Source: Zarea fungicola
Lineage: Eukaryota; Ascomycota; Sordariomycetes; Hypocreales; Cordycipitaceae
Reading direction: 5' to 3'
Length of the DNA stretch: 64,000 bases
Assembly: GCA_900169235.1 (NCBI GenBank)
Contig: FWCC01000265.1
Span: 62,001-126,000, forward strand
A program made the translations under genes and the position numbers. The notes under the pieces are model-generated. The model was given only the letters and a program-made list of their open reading frames with translations, had not been told where the DNA came from and searched no databases. Each line of letters begins with the position of its first letter. The first letter of the stretch is position 1. Shown one piece after another: positions 1-11,419 of the stretch.

Positions 1-1336
1 AAAAACTGCCCCATGCTTGTCTTGAAGTTTCATGTTGCAAATGATTCTAGGTTATTTGACCAGCATTATCATTTGCTGTAGCCGATACACTGGATACCCT
101 GCCGCAGGCTGGTCCTGGCTTCGCTTGCGGTTCTTCACCGGTGACAAGCTACAGAAGCCAGGGCCACCAGCTTTTTTCCTTTACTTAACCGTTGGCCAGT
201 CACAGTTTACAAAATACGTGCGCAGAGAGATCTGCTTGCCCTGCACCCCACTACGGAATAGTGCACTTGCCCCGTCCTGTCACTCACTCACTAGCAAAGC
301 GGCGCCGCGATGCAAAGCCAAGTCCCTATGGATTGATGGATGAGTTGACAAGCTTCGCGTTTTCGCGCCAACATAAAGTTCCGCGGCTTTTCCAAACTGG
401 GTCTCAGCCTTGAGGACTGTGAATCACCTACGTAGTTACTGGGAAGGAATCAAGTCTAGTGGATTGAAGCAGCTATGGTGGCTGGGCATAGCCCATTCGA
501 GCGAGATCGGATCTCCGCGGCTGAGGCCAGTGACGACAGAGGGTGGTGATGCTTCGGGGTGCTTTGGGCTGTTATCCTGGCGGTGCAAGTGCTCTCTTCT
601 TGTGGGCTCCTGGGGCGGCTCGTAAATACATGGCCCTGCATTGGATTCAAACATGTTGAACAGTCTGGCCCGCCATTTCGCGAGTCGAATGTTGATTACC
701 AGTTGGGTCTGGTGCTGCAGGCAGGGGTGGCCATGACCAGGCCACCATCATCACGCACCACTGCACAAGGCCCATCACACTTGCACACCTCCACCATCAA
801 GCAGCAAGTGGCCCCAAGCCCCCCTCCCCCCCCATCCCCTTGCCCCTACAGCAGCCTTCTCCACAGCGGTTACCAATGAGCTCATTAGGCTACTGTCCAG
901 GGCTGAGAGCCCGAAAGGGAACCTTCTTCTAGAAGCCTGCCAGAAGTGTCCCTACTGAAACAGAACAGCAAATCGTTTCTGGTTGGCAGATGCAGTACTG
1001 CCACACTCTTTCCCAGCTGTCTGGCTGTCTGGTGATATAAGTCCTCAGGCCCCCCCTCTTCTACTACTTATCGTTTTGATAATACATTTTTTGAATCCGA
1101 TGTTATACCCTGAATTACACTACACTCGATTACACATTCTGTTCCTCATTCTTCCGCTGGCCGGCCTTCACTCCTTTATTCAGTGATAGCGAGCCTCTAG
1201 CGAATAGATAATTGATATTTCAGTTACCCTTGTGACGACTCTTTGGTCCTTACGCACAACCGAATACTTCTTACTTTGAGATAGCAACTTTTAAAAACAA
1301 GAATTTTGTTTCTTGTTTTGTTGACCGCTCAAGTAC
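1..1336. other. Intergenic region upstream of the C2H2 factor gene
   Basis: No convincing gene is seen; the open frames here are short, overlap on both strands and look like none of the families I know. A C-rich tract at about 819-846 holds several CCCCT (stress-response-element-like) pentamers. A TATA-like GATATAA lies near 1034, about 300 bases before the first ATG of the zinc-finger gene. This is probably promoter and 5' leader of that gene. Confidence 0.5.
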
Positions 1337-2310
1337 ATGCATTCGTTTCGCCAGAGTCGACCCATCCCATCCAGGCGTCGCCCTGCAGTCACCTCTGATC
1401 ATCGCTACAGCACCTCTGCACCAGCGGGCAACATGACAGCTCAGCCCTTGACCTACAACCACAACGACAATCTTTCTGTATTTGATCAGTTTGAGGATTT
1501 TGGCTGTCAGGACCCTCGACTCCTGGCGTGTTCAGAGCCACTCGCCCGGCACAGTAGCTCAGACCAGAGCTCCTTGGCCGGGTCTCTGCCCGCCTCGCCG
1601 CTGTTGAGCACCAGCTTCAGCTCCTTTTACATGCTTCAAGCTAGCTCTCCGGGCAGTCCCATGTTCACCCAGTTGCAGGACATGCCGGGCACCACCAGCG
1701 TTGGATCTCCATTCAGTACTCAGAGCGTGAGCACTGGTTACGACCCAAATTCTCCCAGGACAGTCCCAGACGAGCTGCCGAGCGAATCGTATGTAGCCCT
1801 TGCCAATATTTTTTCTTCTCCCTCTTCTTTTCCCTCCTCAACTTTTCCATGTCCAAAAAAAAAATGTGATGAGACGTAATTAGACTAACACCGACTCCCT
1901 TTTTCAGTTCCAAGGGCCGAGATTCACCAGTCGTCTGCCTGTTCCCGCATTGCGACGCCAAACCGTTCAAGCGCCGCGCGGACCTCGATCGCCACTACAA
2001 GCACAAGCACGCACCCGCCTCGCAGAAGGATGCATACTACTGCGACTACCCCAAATGCACGCGCTGCCGCGAGCCCTTTCACCGTCGCGATCACTTCCGC
2101 GACCACCTCCGCGAATTCCACAAGGAGGACATTGAGAAGCGTGGCGGCTCAGTCAATGAAGAATGGCTGGACGGGCGCAACATGTCCTCTACATGGTGGC
2201 GATGTGCCAAGTGCCTTGTGCGCAATTATATTGAGCGTGTTGGCTACGAATGCCCGGCATGCAAGACCATGTGCCAGCCGAAGCGCAAGGAGCTGCGCAT
2301 GCGCGATTGA
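1337..2310 (+). CDS. C2H2-type zinc-finger transcription factor
   Basis: Two exons, 1337-1788 and 1908-2310, encode 284 aa. The intron has a GTATGT donor, a CTAAC branch point and a CAG acceptor, and joins in frame. The first half is Ser/Pro-rich and disordered, as in activation regions. The second exon carries the DNA-binding part: a finger starting VCLFPHC and ending HYKHKH, a second starting YYCDYPKC and ending HLREFH, then a Cys-x2-Cys pair (RCAKC) and another (CPAC) that could form a third zinc site. The C-terminus is basic. A likely nuclear regulator; target genes cannot be told. An alternative start is the in-frame ATG at 1433 (252 aa), which has a better context (CAACATGA) than the first ATG. 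Confidence 0.85.
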
Positions 2311-4692
2311 GAAGAAACATGCACCGATTGAGGGCCATGGAATCCTTTCTGTGAATTTCCTTGTCCTCTTTTTTTTTTTACTTCTTTTCAAGTCCTATTT
2401 CGACTGGGTTGCGTAACTACCTACGCCCTCAGTCGGCGGCGACGGCGGATTCTGGTACGGCCGAAAGCAAACACTGGAGAGCTGCTTTGCTACAGGCACT
2501 TGGTGCGCTAAAACACGCCTCAAGCCAGTGAAGCAAAAGATGCCATGGCGTGCCTCTTGACATTGGTCAAACACGGCCCAGGGCGGCGGTAATGCCACAC
2601 ACATTGCAGCTGCCGCTAAAACAACCCCGTCGTTCACAGTGTCTCACTGCCCCCTTTCACCCACAGGGGGACCGCCAACGCATCACTCTCGCAGTATTAT
2701 TACCGCGTTGAGCAGATATTATTTTTACTATTGTGAGAAGAAACAGCCTAGAGGTCAGCCCCGTGCAGCCGCCGAGTGCGCCGTCTCTATTCCATCTTCC
2801 ACTCTCGGCCGAGCCCACACACACACAGCCTCAACACTCACAATGGGTTAGCATTGGCTACCCTTTTGAGCTTGCTCTCAGCGATTGAGGCTATGCAATG
2901 TGTTGGAGCTGGGGTTTCACTCGGACGTTTTACGACGTCACAATGCGATAACGAGACGTTTACACGCTCGCCGCTTTTCTTTTCTTTTTTTTCCCTTTTC
3001 CGACAGAGATTTTGTGTCTGTCATCTTGTACATTATGTGCCCTGATAATGATTTTGCCTTTTTTTTTCCATCATTATTATTTAATGTCCTTATGATTTCC
3101 GGGCGTATACAGAAGCCCACATTATACCATAGCTCTTAGAATTGACTCCCCCTACTAGATGGGATTTTTTATTGCTTGATTTATTTATTTGTGATGGTTC
3201 TTTTTCTTGCCTGTCAAAAATAAAAATAAATAAAAATAAATACGGATGCCTAACTTGATTCAGGTCAGGCTTGGGACGGCACAGCTGCCCCTGCCGTCCC
3301 GTGTGAGGGCCTACCCATTTCGTTATCAAACCCCGAGGCCACATTGAGCACACCAAATCACCCATGTACTCCAACAGAATACGGGAGTCTACGTAGAAAA
3401 AAGCACAACCATTGCCCGGCCATAATGACGATGCATTGATTCAAGATTTTCTCCAAAAAAAAAATTAGCTTTCTTGCATACGACATTTTGTTCAAGTATG
3501 CCAGGCAGACGAATTCTCTATGCTACGATTCGTTTACCACCAGTACAGAAAAAACATAAAGTAAAAGGCGTCGACTTTCCCACCAACCAACCACATCGCA
3601 AGCACCACACCCACCAAACTTTACATCACCGCTCGCCCGGGTAAATTAAATTAAAAATAATTAGGCCCGAAATCACACAGGAATGAAGAGTCATAATAAA
3701 CAGTCCACATGACCATAATTATGGTTTCCTTTTGCTTTCCCTTATCTTCCCCGCAGTTAAAGGGTAAAGCAGGGTATGTAGGTCTGGAGTAGGTTGGGCC
3801 CTTTTTGCAGGGTGTATTTTAGTCTAGCTTCCCAGGGAAGTCTTCTAGAAGGAAATCCTCAGTGTGCTGCCCCCTCCCAATCACCCCTTCCCCCGGCTGT
3901 GGGTGGTGGCGCAGCGAACACTTTTCTGTCCCGCGTGACCCACTGCACCAATTGCGGCTTGCTTGCGGGGAGGCTATGTTGTAAAACAAAAAAAAAAAAA
4001 GAGAGAGAAGAAGAGAAATGGGTAATGTACTTTTGTTGAGCAACCTGCCCAAAACTGTACTTTCTGAGTAGGTATTTCCTTTGGGCTTTGATATGATACC
4101 CACGGGAATACAAAGACAGATCTGATTGGGCCAAGACAAGTCAGAAAGCTTGTCTTCTTGTCGCTCAGCTTGCCGGGTAAAAGGCACATTTACGCATTTC
4201 TTCGAGTATAGTAAAACAAAAGCACATGGCTACTTTGATAGGCGGGCCTCCATCCGCATCATCTTCTTCTTCATTGAGTACCCATCTCGTAGGAATAAAA
4301 TGTTCCCTAATTTTTTCAATAATATGCATGTGACCATATAGTCCTTTGCAGTATTGTCAATCGCATGATTTGCGCCATGGGGCGACAACAAACAACAAAA
4401 GATGCAAGGTCCGTTATACATTAATCTCATCGTCCTCTTGGCCCTCTAGATCCACCAGACTCACACCCCCTCCCTCCCTCTTCCTGATTTCTCGGTGGTG
4501 CTTGGGTGCCGTCTTCTGGGCAATGCTTGACATTGAGTAGCATCACACCACCCACCACCACCCGCCACCCACCAACCCACCATCGCGGACTAGCGCAGCC
4601 TTGCCGAACGATGCATGTCTCACATGCCAGGCAGCACTTTACCATCCAAGCTTTTTTTTTTTTTTGCCTTGTAAAAAAGCTACAAACTTCTG
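2311..4692. other. Gene-free spacer with simple repeats
   Basis: This 2.4 kb spacer lies between the 3' ends of two convergent genes. It is rich in T and A tracts. An (AAATA)-type simple repeat sits at about 3217-3242 and a CCACC-rich run at about 4541-4583. Open frames are short and low-complexity. I see no coding pattern, RNA gene or mobile element. Confidence 0.5.
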
Positions 4693-6795
4693 CTATGGGG
4701 TGTATTCAATCGGATCACCCCTTATATTCGGCAATGATCTGATATCAGGACGCCCAGCGTCACGTCGTCTGCGCCGCTTCCTCTTGGGCACCACTGGCGC
4801 CGGTGTTTCTGTACTAATCGTCGCTGTCGGGCTCGATATCCTTGCACCGCAATGCTGCTGCATCTGGTTGGCGGTGCTGGGCACTGCCACTGCAGCACTA
4901 GCAACAGCACCGCCGTTGGAGGCGGCTGCCAGCCTGCCCACAAAAAGACTTGGCGGGTGGAACAGGGACTCTGGCTTCGAGGTCATGTGCTGCCCTTCGA
5001 CCATTGCAAAGGGCCGCGGTTCGGCCTGTTCACTAGTGGAGAAGAATGCCGTCATTGCTTCTTCATATTCTTGTCCATCAAATCCATTCCGCTGCTCGCG
5101 GAAATAAACGGGGGCCGCTCCATCGTCGCTAACAAGAGCCTTCGGGGGTGGCTTCCTATTACCAGTAGACAGGCTAATAAGGCTGGGGAACGACGGGCCT
5201 TTCGTGGAGAACGCCATTGACGGCGGTCTTGGTGTGGAGCTTTGGTGCCGCCGTTCTGTGCTTGGCTCCGGAGAAGCATTTTCTTCCCAGGTCGCCATCC
5301 GCGTCGGCGGCGGTCGTTCAGGCGCTGATATCTCGTCACTCAGCCTGCGGCGACTGCAGGCTTCCTTGCCCGGTGGCATCTCGGAGCTGCAATGCTCAGC
5401 TGACTCGGTGACTCCAGAATTGGCATGCCCAAACAGAAATCGCTTCCACATGATATTCTCGTCCTCGACAGCAAGCCCTGTTTCCGGTGCCGGGCGTATG
5501 TAGGGCGGCACCAGAGGCCGGTTATCGGGAAACTTTGCATTGGCGAATTTGTAAATGTCGGGTGTAGTGATGCTGCTTGGAATAGAACAGATGGGCATTT
5601 GCGATTCCTCATTGTAAGTGGCAGCTGTGGATCGGATTGACTGTTTCTGGGGTGACGGCACACCGTCTGGCCCGAACAAAGACTGCCGGTGCGGCAAATT
5701 AGACGATTGTACATGTATAGGCGACTCTGAAATCTTGCTCGAGATACTTTCCATGATAGTTTCAGCCACTACACTATCGCTTAATCCGCGACCTGGGATC
5801 TCAACAGAGCCTGTGATTGTCCGTCGCATCTGCTCGGTGATCTCCGGCTCGCTGCTCAACGCGACATGATCATCTCTCACAGACTCTGATAGAAGTTTGT
5901 AGATGCTTGGTAGCAGTTTTCTAGTAGGCTGCGGTTGATGTAAAATCTGCGCCCTAGTAATAGAGTTCACCGATACCTCGTCCAATGTTGAAGGACTTGT
6001 GGATGGTATGCCCTGTAGCTGCGACTCTTGTTGTTCTTTTCCATTTGCAGCCTGCAAAGTTCTTCTTAGACAAGGCGATTCGGTAACGAAACTACCTAAG
6101 CTTCTAGATGCTGATGATGACCTATCGTAGTAGCGCCCTTGAGAAAGCACTGGCGTTGCTGGAGTTGCAGGCTTGGCTATTGAGTGTCGTGTCCGTATAC
6201 TGTTGTTCCCGGGACTGTAGTGGTATTCTTGGCTGGCAATTTTGATGAAAGCGTCCCTCGGTATCTGATTATATGATTTCATGGCCCCTGGAGAATACGA
6301 TATCGTAGGTCGGGGGGCAGCGCGCTGCCTGGCCCTCGTCGCGGACCTTGACATCTCTGGGTATTTGATGATGACTGGTTTCTGGAGCTCCACGCCGGTC
6401 CAGTCGCTCTGCTGCAGTAGCTTGCGCCGTTTGGCCTCGATGCTGACATCTCTCTCTGTATCATCAATGGTTATTCTCTTGGGCTTTTGGATGTCGCTGC
6501 CGTTCTTTGCATGGTCCGTGACCGCTAGGGTGCTCTGCGATGGCTCATTCAGTGTCAATAGCCGGCGTTTTGGTTCTTTTGAGTGAACAATATTATCAGA
6601 TTCGTTATTCAGTTCGGTATTTGCGTCTTGAAGATAGCTTGGAACAAAGCTGGCAGCATCATATCCACTTCGCCTTGTTTCTGTAACTTGTCGTCGCTTT
6701 GCTTGGGCAAAATACTGTTTCTGTTTCGTCGAATCCGTGTTGTAGCGTTTTCGTGAATGGCGAGCAAGCTGTCCATTGCTCCAGTTCATGGCCAA
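4693..6795 (-). CDS. Unidentified 700-aa basic, disordered, nuclear-type protein
   Basis: Single exon, 700 aa. I do not recognise a domain. The N-terminus (MAMNWSNGQLARHSRKRY, then KQKQYFAQAKRRQ) is basic and has the look of a conserved motif. The rest is Ser/Pro/Thr-rich and predicted disordered, with scattered basic clusters (KEPKRR, EAKRRK). The C-terminus carries a strong nuclear localisation signal (PKRKRRRRR) about 25 residues before the end. It is transcribed divergently from the golgin-like gene across a 452-bp spacer. Chromatin, DNA-repair or meiotic scaffold roles would fit the composition but are guesses. The length of the uninterrupted frame and its codon pattern make it a real gene. 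Confidence 0.75.
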   Translation of the reverse strand: MAMNWSNGQLARHSRKRYNTDSTKQKQYFAQAKRRQVTETRRSGYDAASFVPSYLQDANTELNNESDNIVHSKEPKRRLLTLNEPSQSTLAVTDHAKNGSDIQKPKRITIDDTERDVSIEAKRRKLLQQSDWTGVELQKPVIIKYPEMSRSATRARQRAAPRPTISYSPGAMKSYNQIPRDAFIKIASQEYHYSPGNNSIRTRHSIAKPATPATPVLSQGRYYDRSSSASRSLGSFVTESPCLRRTLQAANGKEQQESQLQGIPSTSPSTLDEVSVNSITRAQILHQPQPTRKLLPSIYKLLSESVRDDHVALSSEPEITEQMRRTITGSVEIPGRGLSDSVVAETIMESISSKISESPIHVQSSNLPHRQSLFGPDGVPSPQKQSIRSTAATYNEESQMPICSIPSSITTPDIYKFANAKFPDNRPLVPPYIRPAPETGLAVEDENIMWKRFLFGHANSGVTESAEHCSSEMPPGKEACSRRRLSDEISAPERPPPTRMATWEENASPEPSTERRHQSSTPRPPSMAFSTKGPSFPSLISLSTGNRKPPPKALVSDDGAAPVYFREQRNGFDGQEYEEAMTAFFSTSEQAEPRPFAMVEGQHMTSKPESLFHPPSLFVGRLAAASNGGAVASAAVAVPSTANQMQQHCGARISSPTATISTETPAPVVPKRKRRRRRDAGRPDIRSLPNIRGDPIEYTP

Positions 6796-7247
6796 CTCAT
6801 TATACTATGCCTATACACGTATTTAATTCTGCTATTCTCGATTTCATCATTACAGTATGGTTTTTGCGGATGAAGCTTCCAAGAGGCAATTGCGGCCAGG
6901 AGAAAGCACAACAGTCGGTTGCCAGCTGTCAGGGATTTAGCCGAGCATCAGTGCAACAGTCGACAATAGCTATTTACTATAGCCTCTAGTAATTTTCTAT
7001 TCTTTAATTATCATTATGGAAAAACTACCAAACAAAGCCAGCTGCAGAACAGCCCATAATCATATTATTGAGTACAGTGTGTACAGTATAGAATAGGATA
7101 CTCACACTGTATGACATCCCTGAAGCCACATAATAGCTTGATGGGGTGTTGAAGCTCCAGTTTGCTCCAAATCATAGCCATTGGAGCGCATTCAATCAAC
7201 AACGAGGGCACTACATAAAATTCAATCCTAACCAGTCGCATTTCAAA
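6796..7247. promoter_or_regulatory. Divergent promoter region between the 700-aa gene and the golgin-like gene
   Basis: A 452-bp spacer between two start codons on opposite strands, so it must hold both core promoters. It is AT-rich. GTGTACAGTATA-like sequence occurs near 7077-7090, but no element can be assigned with confidence. Confidence 0.45.
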
Positions 7248-8981
7248 ATGGCGGATGCTGAGGAAAAGGCGCGACAGGAAAAGATTGCCGCAGCAAAGAA
7301 GCGCGTACGTCCTCTGGCTGCACCAACTTTGAGGAGCCAGGCTTACAAGAACTCATGTCTAGGTCGAACAACGCAAAAAAAAGAGTATCAAAAAGGCCGC
7401 CGACGTTGTCAAAGACGACGCCAAAGATGAATCTGCCGAGACTACCGAAGATGCGCGACCCGATGCCCCCAGCGACGAAGCTGACAAGGACAAGGATTCG
7501 GCCATCGATGAGAAGCCCGATAACAGCAAGGCCGACGCAGAATCCTCAACCAGTACGCCTTCGCTAGCTGAGCAGTCGAAAGCTAGATCGACTTCTTTCC
7601 GGACAGCATCCATATCGGGAAAACCTGCATCACCAGGCCCGCTGAGCCCTGATGGAGACACGGCACCCGACATTTACAGAAAGCAGAATGCAAGAATCGA
7701 GGAGCTGGAAAAGGAGAACAAGCGCCTTCAGAAGGAATCATCTGATGCGGAGAAGAGATGGAAGAAGGCAGAGGAAGAACTAGCCGATGTACGAGAGGCA
7801 GATGACAAGAACCCTTCAGGCGAGTCGGAGAAACTGGTACGAACATCAAGCTTTCCATAACCTACCGACTTTGGGGTGCTAATACAAATTCGCAGAAGAG
7901 CGAAATCGCGTCGCTTACACGCCAAAACTCACAGCTTCAGCAACAAGTCTCGCGTGGTTTGGGCCATTCGCATCGCCCGTCCGTTTCCGCCACGTCGCCG
8001 CCCCCCGCACTGCAGGCCGAGCTCGATTCCAAGACATCTACAATTGAATCGATGGAGATTGAAATTTCCAAGCTACGGACACAGCTTGAGCGCCGCCAGA
8101 GCGGTGCCTCCTCTGAGAAGGAGCAGGTCGCCGCCCTGGAAGAAAAAGTTGCGCATGCCGAAGCAGCGGCCGGCAAAGCGCAGCGGGAGCTCCAGGACGT
8201 CAAGAAGAACCTGGAGCGCGCTACAGAGAAGGCCGTCCGAGAGGGCAGCGAGCGATCAAGCGCCGAGACCAAGCAGAGCACGCTGGAGCATGAGCTGGCG
8301 ACTCTCAAGGCGGCGCATGAAGAGCTCGTTAAAAAAGCCGATGGCTTCGAGAAGAAGGTGGCAGCGCTGACGACACTACACAAGGAGCAAGATTCACGAT
8401 CGCAGATACTCAAGCGCGAGAAGGACAAGGCAGAGTCAGAGCTGGCCGAACTACGCACCAGAGTGGAGAAGCTGGAGGGCGAGAATACAAAGCTGCGCAG
8501 TCGCAAGTCGACGGAGGGTGGCGGTCTGGACGATGAGGGCATGGACGAGCTCGAGAATGAAGAGCGCCAGAGACTGGAGCAAAAGATTCGCTCGCTGGAG
8601 AAGGAGTTGCACGAGCTGCGCAGCGGCGAATGGATCCAGCGCCGTCGCGATATGGAGCCTGCCAGCTTCCACGACGTCGACCTTTCGGCGCCATACGGGT
8701 CTCCTGTGCAAAGAAAGAACTCGATTGGCGGCATCGGGCAATTCCTCTCCAACGGCCTCAACGCCCTCGCCGGCGGCGGGGAAGATGAGTTCTTAGAGGA
8801 CGACGACATGGAGTTTGACGAGGAGGCGTTCCGCAAGGCGCACGAGGAGGAGCAGATGCGTCGCATTGAGAGGATCAAGGAGATTAAGCGCTCACTGAAG
8901 CACTGGGAGGGATGGAGGCTGGATATTGTGGACATGCGCAGGGGAGGCGTACAAGGTGTCGGTGATATTTTTGATGTTTAA
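7248..8981 (+). CDS. Large coiled-coil protein, golgin-like
   Basis: Three exons, 7248-7304, 7363-7836 and 7896-8981, encode 538 aa. Donors are GTACGT and GTACGA; the second intron has a GCTAATAC branch point. Start context is CAAAATGG. Residues about 20-110 are acidic, Lys- and Ser-rich and disordered. From about 120 to 450 there is almost continuous heptad-like coiled coil, in two blocks separated by a short Ser/Pro linker. A conserved-looking tail follows: a Gly-rich hydrophobic stretch (IGQFLSNGLNALAGGG), a very acidic patch (EDDDMEFDEEAF) and a basic helix. Such architecture is common for Golgi tethers, but no GRIP or GRAB domain is evident, so family assignment stays open. A cytoskeletal or membrane-tether role is inference. 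Confidence 0.8.
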
Positions 8982-11419
8982 AGCGCCGAGGTGAAGGCAT
9001 ACGGAATTGTACGGAGAAGAGTGAATGATTTTTAATGGGTTTTGGGTGTAAAGAATGGAGTAAGCTGCGTCTAACTAATGCACTGCATGTCGATATAAGG
9101 AACGTCATCTCGAAGTAATCTCGATAATGTACTACGAATGGATCTGTGCATGATGACATCATTTTCGTGATGGGATCGTATGCTGTGAAAAAGAATGGTG
9201 TTTCCAAGACTTCAATGGGAGACATGAGAGATGGCATTAGTGGGTACGAAATCGTCAAAGATACCTCCATTACGGATGCTTGCCGTTGAAATGGCATGTC
9301 CTGGATGCGCATTGGAATTTGCGCCATTTACAACGGTTTGGATCGGCTTGTCAGCTACTTGGCTGTCCTAATGATCTTGTGTGGGCTGGTCGCGGGTCGG
9401 GACGGAAACACTGCCGGGATGTTAGTTTGCCGGGCAGTCTGCCACGCTCAAATTTAGGTCCAAAACGGGAAGTTGAACAGAGGATTGCCCAATGTAGCCA
9501 CAAGTGTGAGCCATGAAGGCAATTGAGGCAGATGTGGATGATTGAAGCAAAGCTGTAGTCGAGCGGTGTGCTGTGACCTCGGCGGAAACCCACGGGCTGG
9601 GCGGAGAGATGACGAGGAAAATGAAAGACAAAGTGCTTAAGCCGAGGGCTTTGTTTAACTACAGGAAGTCAGTGCACAAGAGCTCAACTCGTAGTTGATG
9701 TGCACGTTTTGGATTCTGTTTTGCCTGGGGAAGCGGAGGTGGCCGATGAAGTATAGAGACTATGAGGTACTTTTAACACAAAATATTATTTATAATTTCT
9801 CCATTAGGAGACAACGCTCCGTACCGAGGCAGAGTTGTGAATCAGACGGCGCCAAGCAGTCACTGCTGGGCATTTCTGCGTTTTCCGACAGGTGTCTTTT
9901 TTCTTTTTTTTCAAACACTCCATAAAGGGCACTCAGATATGCTTTTCAATCACCTCGGCCTGATTCGAAAGCCATGTTACCGTGGCTCAAGGCTACTGTG
10001 GGCGCTATGGCCCGCCAATTGTAACGATACATGGACTGGAGACAAATAATGAACAACCCTGGACCAATATGCAGGCAAATACGCAACCCCGCGGGTTGGC
10101 TGCGGAGAAAAAATGGCTTGGCTTGCAATCTAGTCCGTGGCTGCGCAGTATCCGGCTAAATGCGCAGTTAGCCCTGGTTCGTTTTAGCCTCAGACATAGC
10201 TGCACAGCAGAGAGGTGGTCGTTGCTCTGTCGTCCGTACAGAGAGAGCCAAGAGCCTGTGATCCTAGCTCGAAGAGCTAACTAGCATTGTTGTGACACAC
10301 CCGGAAACACCTCCTGCAAGCTTCAACTAGTTTACGCCACTAAAATAAGTTGGACCGCGGGGCCGCACTTGTCCAAAGGTCCGGTGTTCCCACCGTGTCC
10401 CGATTTCACAAAGCTATCCAGTTGCTTCCTTGCTAGAATTGAAGACAATCACTATCTAGGACCTGTAGAAGAGAACCCACAACGTTCCAAAACTAATACA
10501 CCTAGTGAAGAAGAAAAGAACAAGGGAAGATGTCGTACGTATCGCTGTCGTTCATTGACTCGGCCGTTTTGCATGACCTGCATTGCCTGGCTGCATGAAC
10601 GCACCATCAATATAGCACCATGGATGGTCACAACCTAATTGCCAGCCACACCAGAATCCGTCACGGAGCCATGACCGACGTCACTTGAGCCTCCTTCTCC
10701 CTGAACTGGTTGCGGCTTCGCGTCGCGTGTGCTGGAATAGTATATCTGTTCAATTCGACCAAGAGCAAACTCTCTCCCTTATTTTCTGACATCAGACGCC
10801 CGCAGCACTTTCAACCATTGTCGCACCTTTTAATTCTCTTTTCCAGAAGCTATTCCCGCAGCGCATAGTTATCTTCAGAGTTGCCCAGTGCCTTGCAAGT
10901 GCAGTCAAGAGACACGCTGCCAACACACCACACCACCCTGGCCCGCCTCGCCTCCGACCTTCTCCGTTCGGCTCGGCTCAAGCTGTCCCAAGCTCCTCCA
11001 CGTCGCCGCTCGCGACACCACTCCGCCGTGTATACCCACCCAAACTAGGATATTTTGGTGCGGCCTAATCCACTTTGCCTTGATAAAAGAAGGGCTTTTT
11101 CTATTATGTGAGGAAATTGCTAATGATTTTATGGGCTCAAGGGTCAGAGGCCAAGCAGACGAGCAGCATTCCACTGTACCTCCCGGCCCGCACTCGGACA
11201 CGCTTCTGCTTTGCCCCAGAAAGCCGCGGGAACGCCCCAGAAGAGACGCCGCTGCTATTACGCGACGCAAAAGACTAAAACCACTCCGTAGCTGAGCATC
11301 ACACACTCTTCCCGTTTCCTGCTGCACGGCTCCCATTCAGTTTTACCCCGTGTCTTTCCGAGGTTATTCATTCTTTTGGACTCTTCTAAAACCCCGCCCC
11401 CATTGCCATCGTCTTCACA
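8982..11419. other. Intergenic region and long 5' leader of the isocitrate dehydrogenase gene
   Basis: A 2.4 kb spacer with no convincing gene. A 135-codon frame at 10888-11295 lies directly before the dehydrogenase start, but its composition (Pro, Thr, Cys, Arg) and lack of family resemblance suggest chance. Pyrimidine-rich stretches at about 10750-10860 and 11330-11400 are typical of promoters and leaders of highly expressed fungal genes. Confidence 0.45.

Noticed and set aside
7937..8935. 332-codon open frame on the minus strand
   Set aside because: It lies exactly opposite the coiled-coil gene exon and is Ser/Leu-rich, the usual antisense image of a Glu/Lys-rich coding strand.
10888..11295. 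135-codon frame just before the isocitrate dehydrogenase gene
   Set aside because: Composition is random-like, there is no conserved motif, and it lies in the probable promoter and leader.
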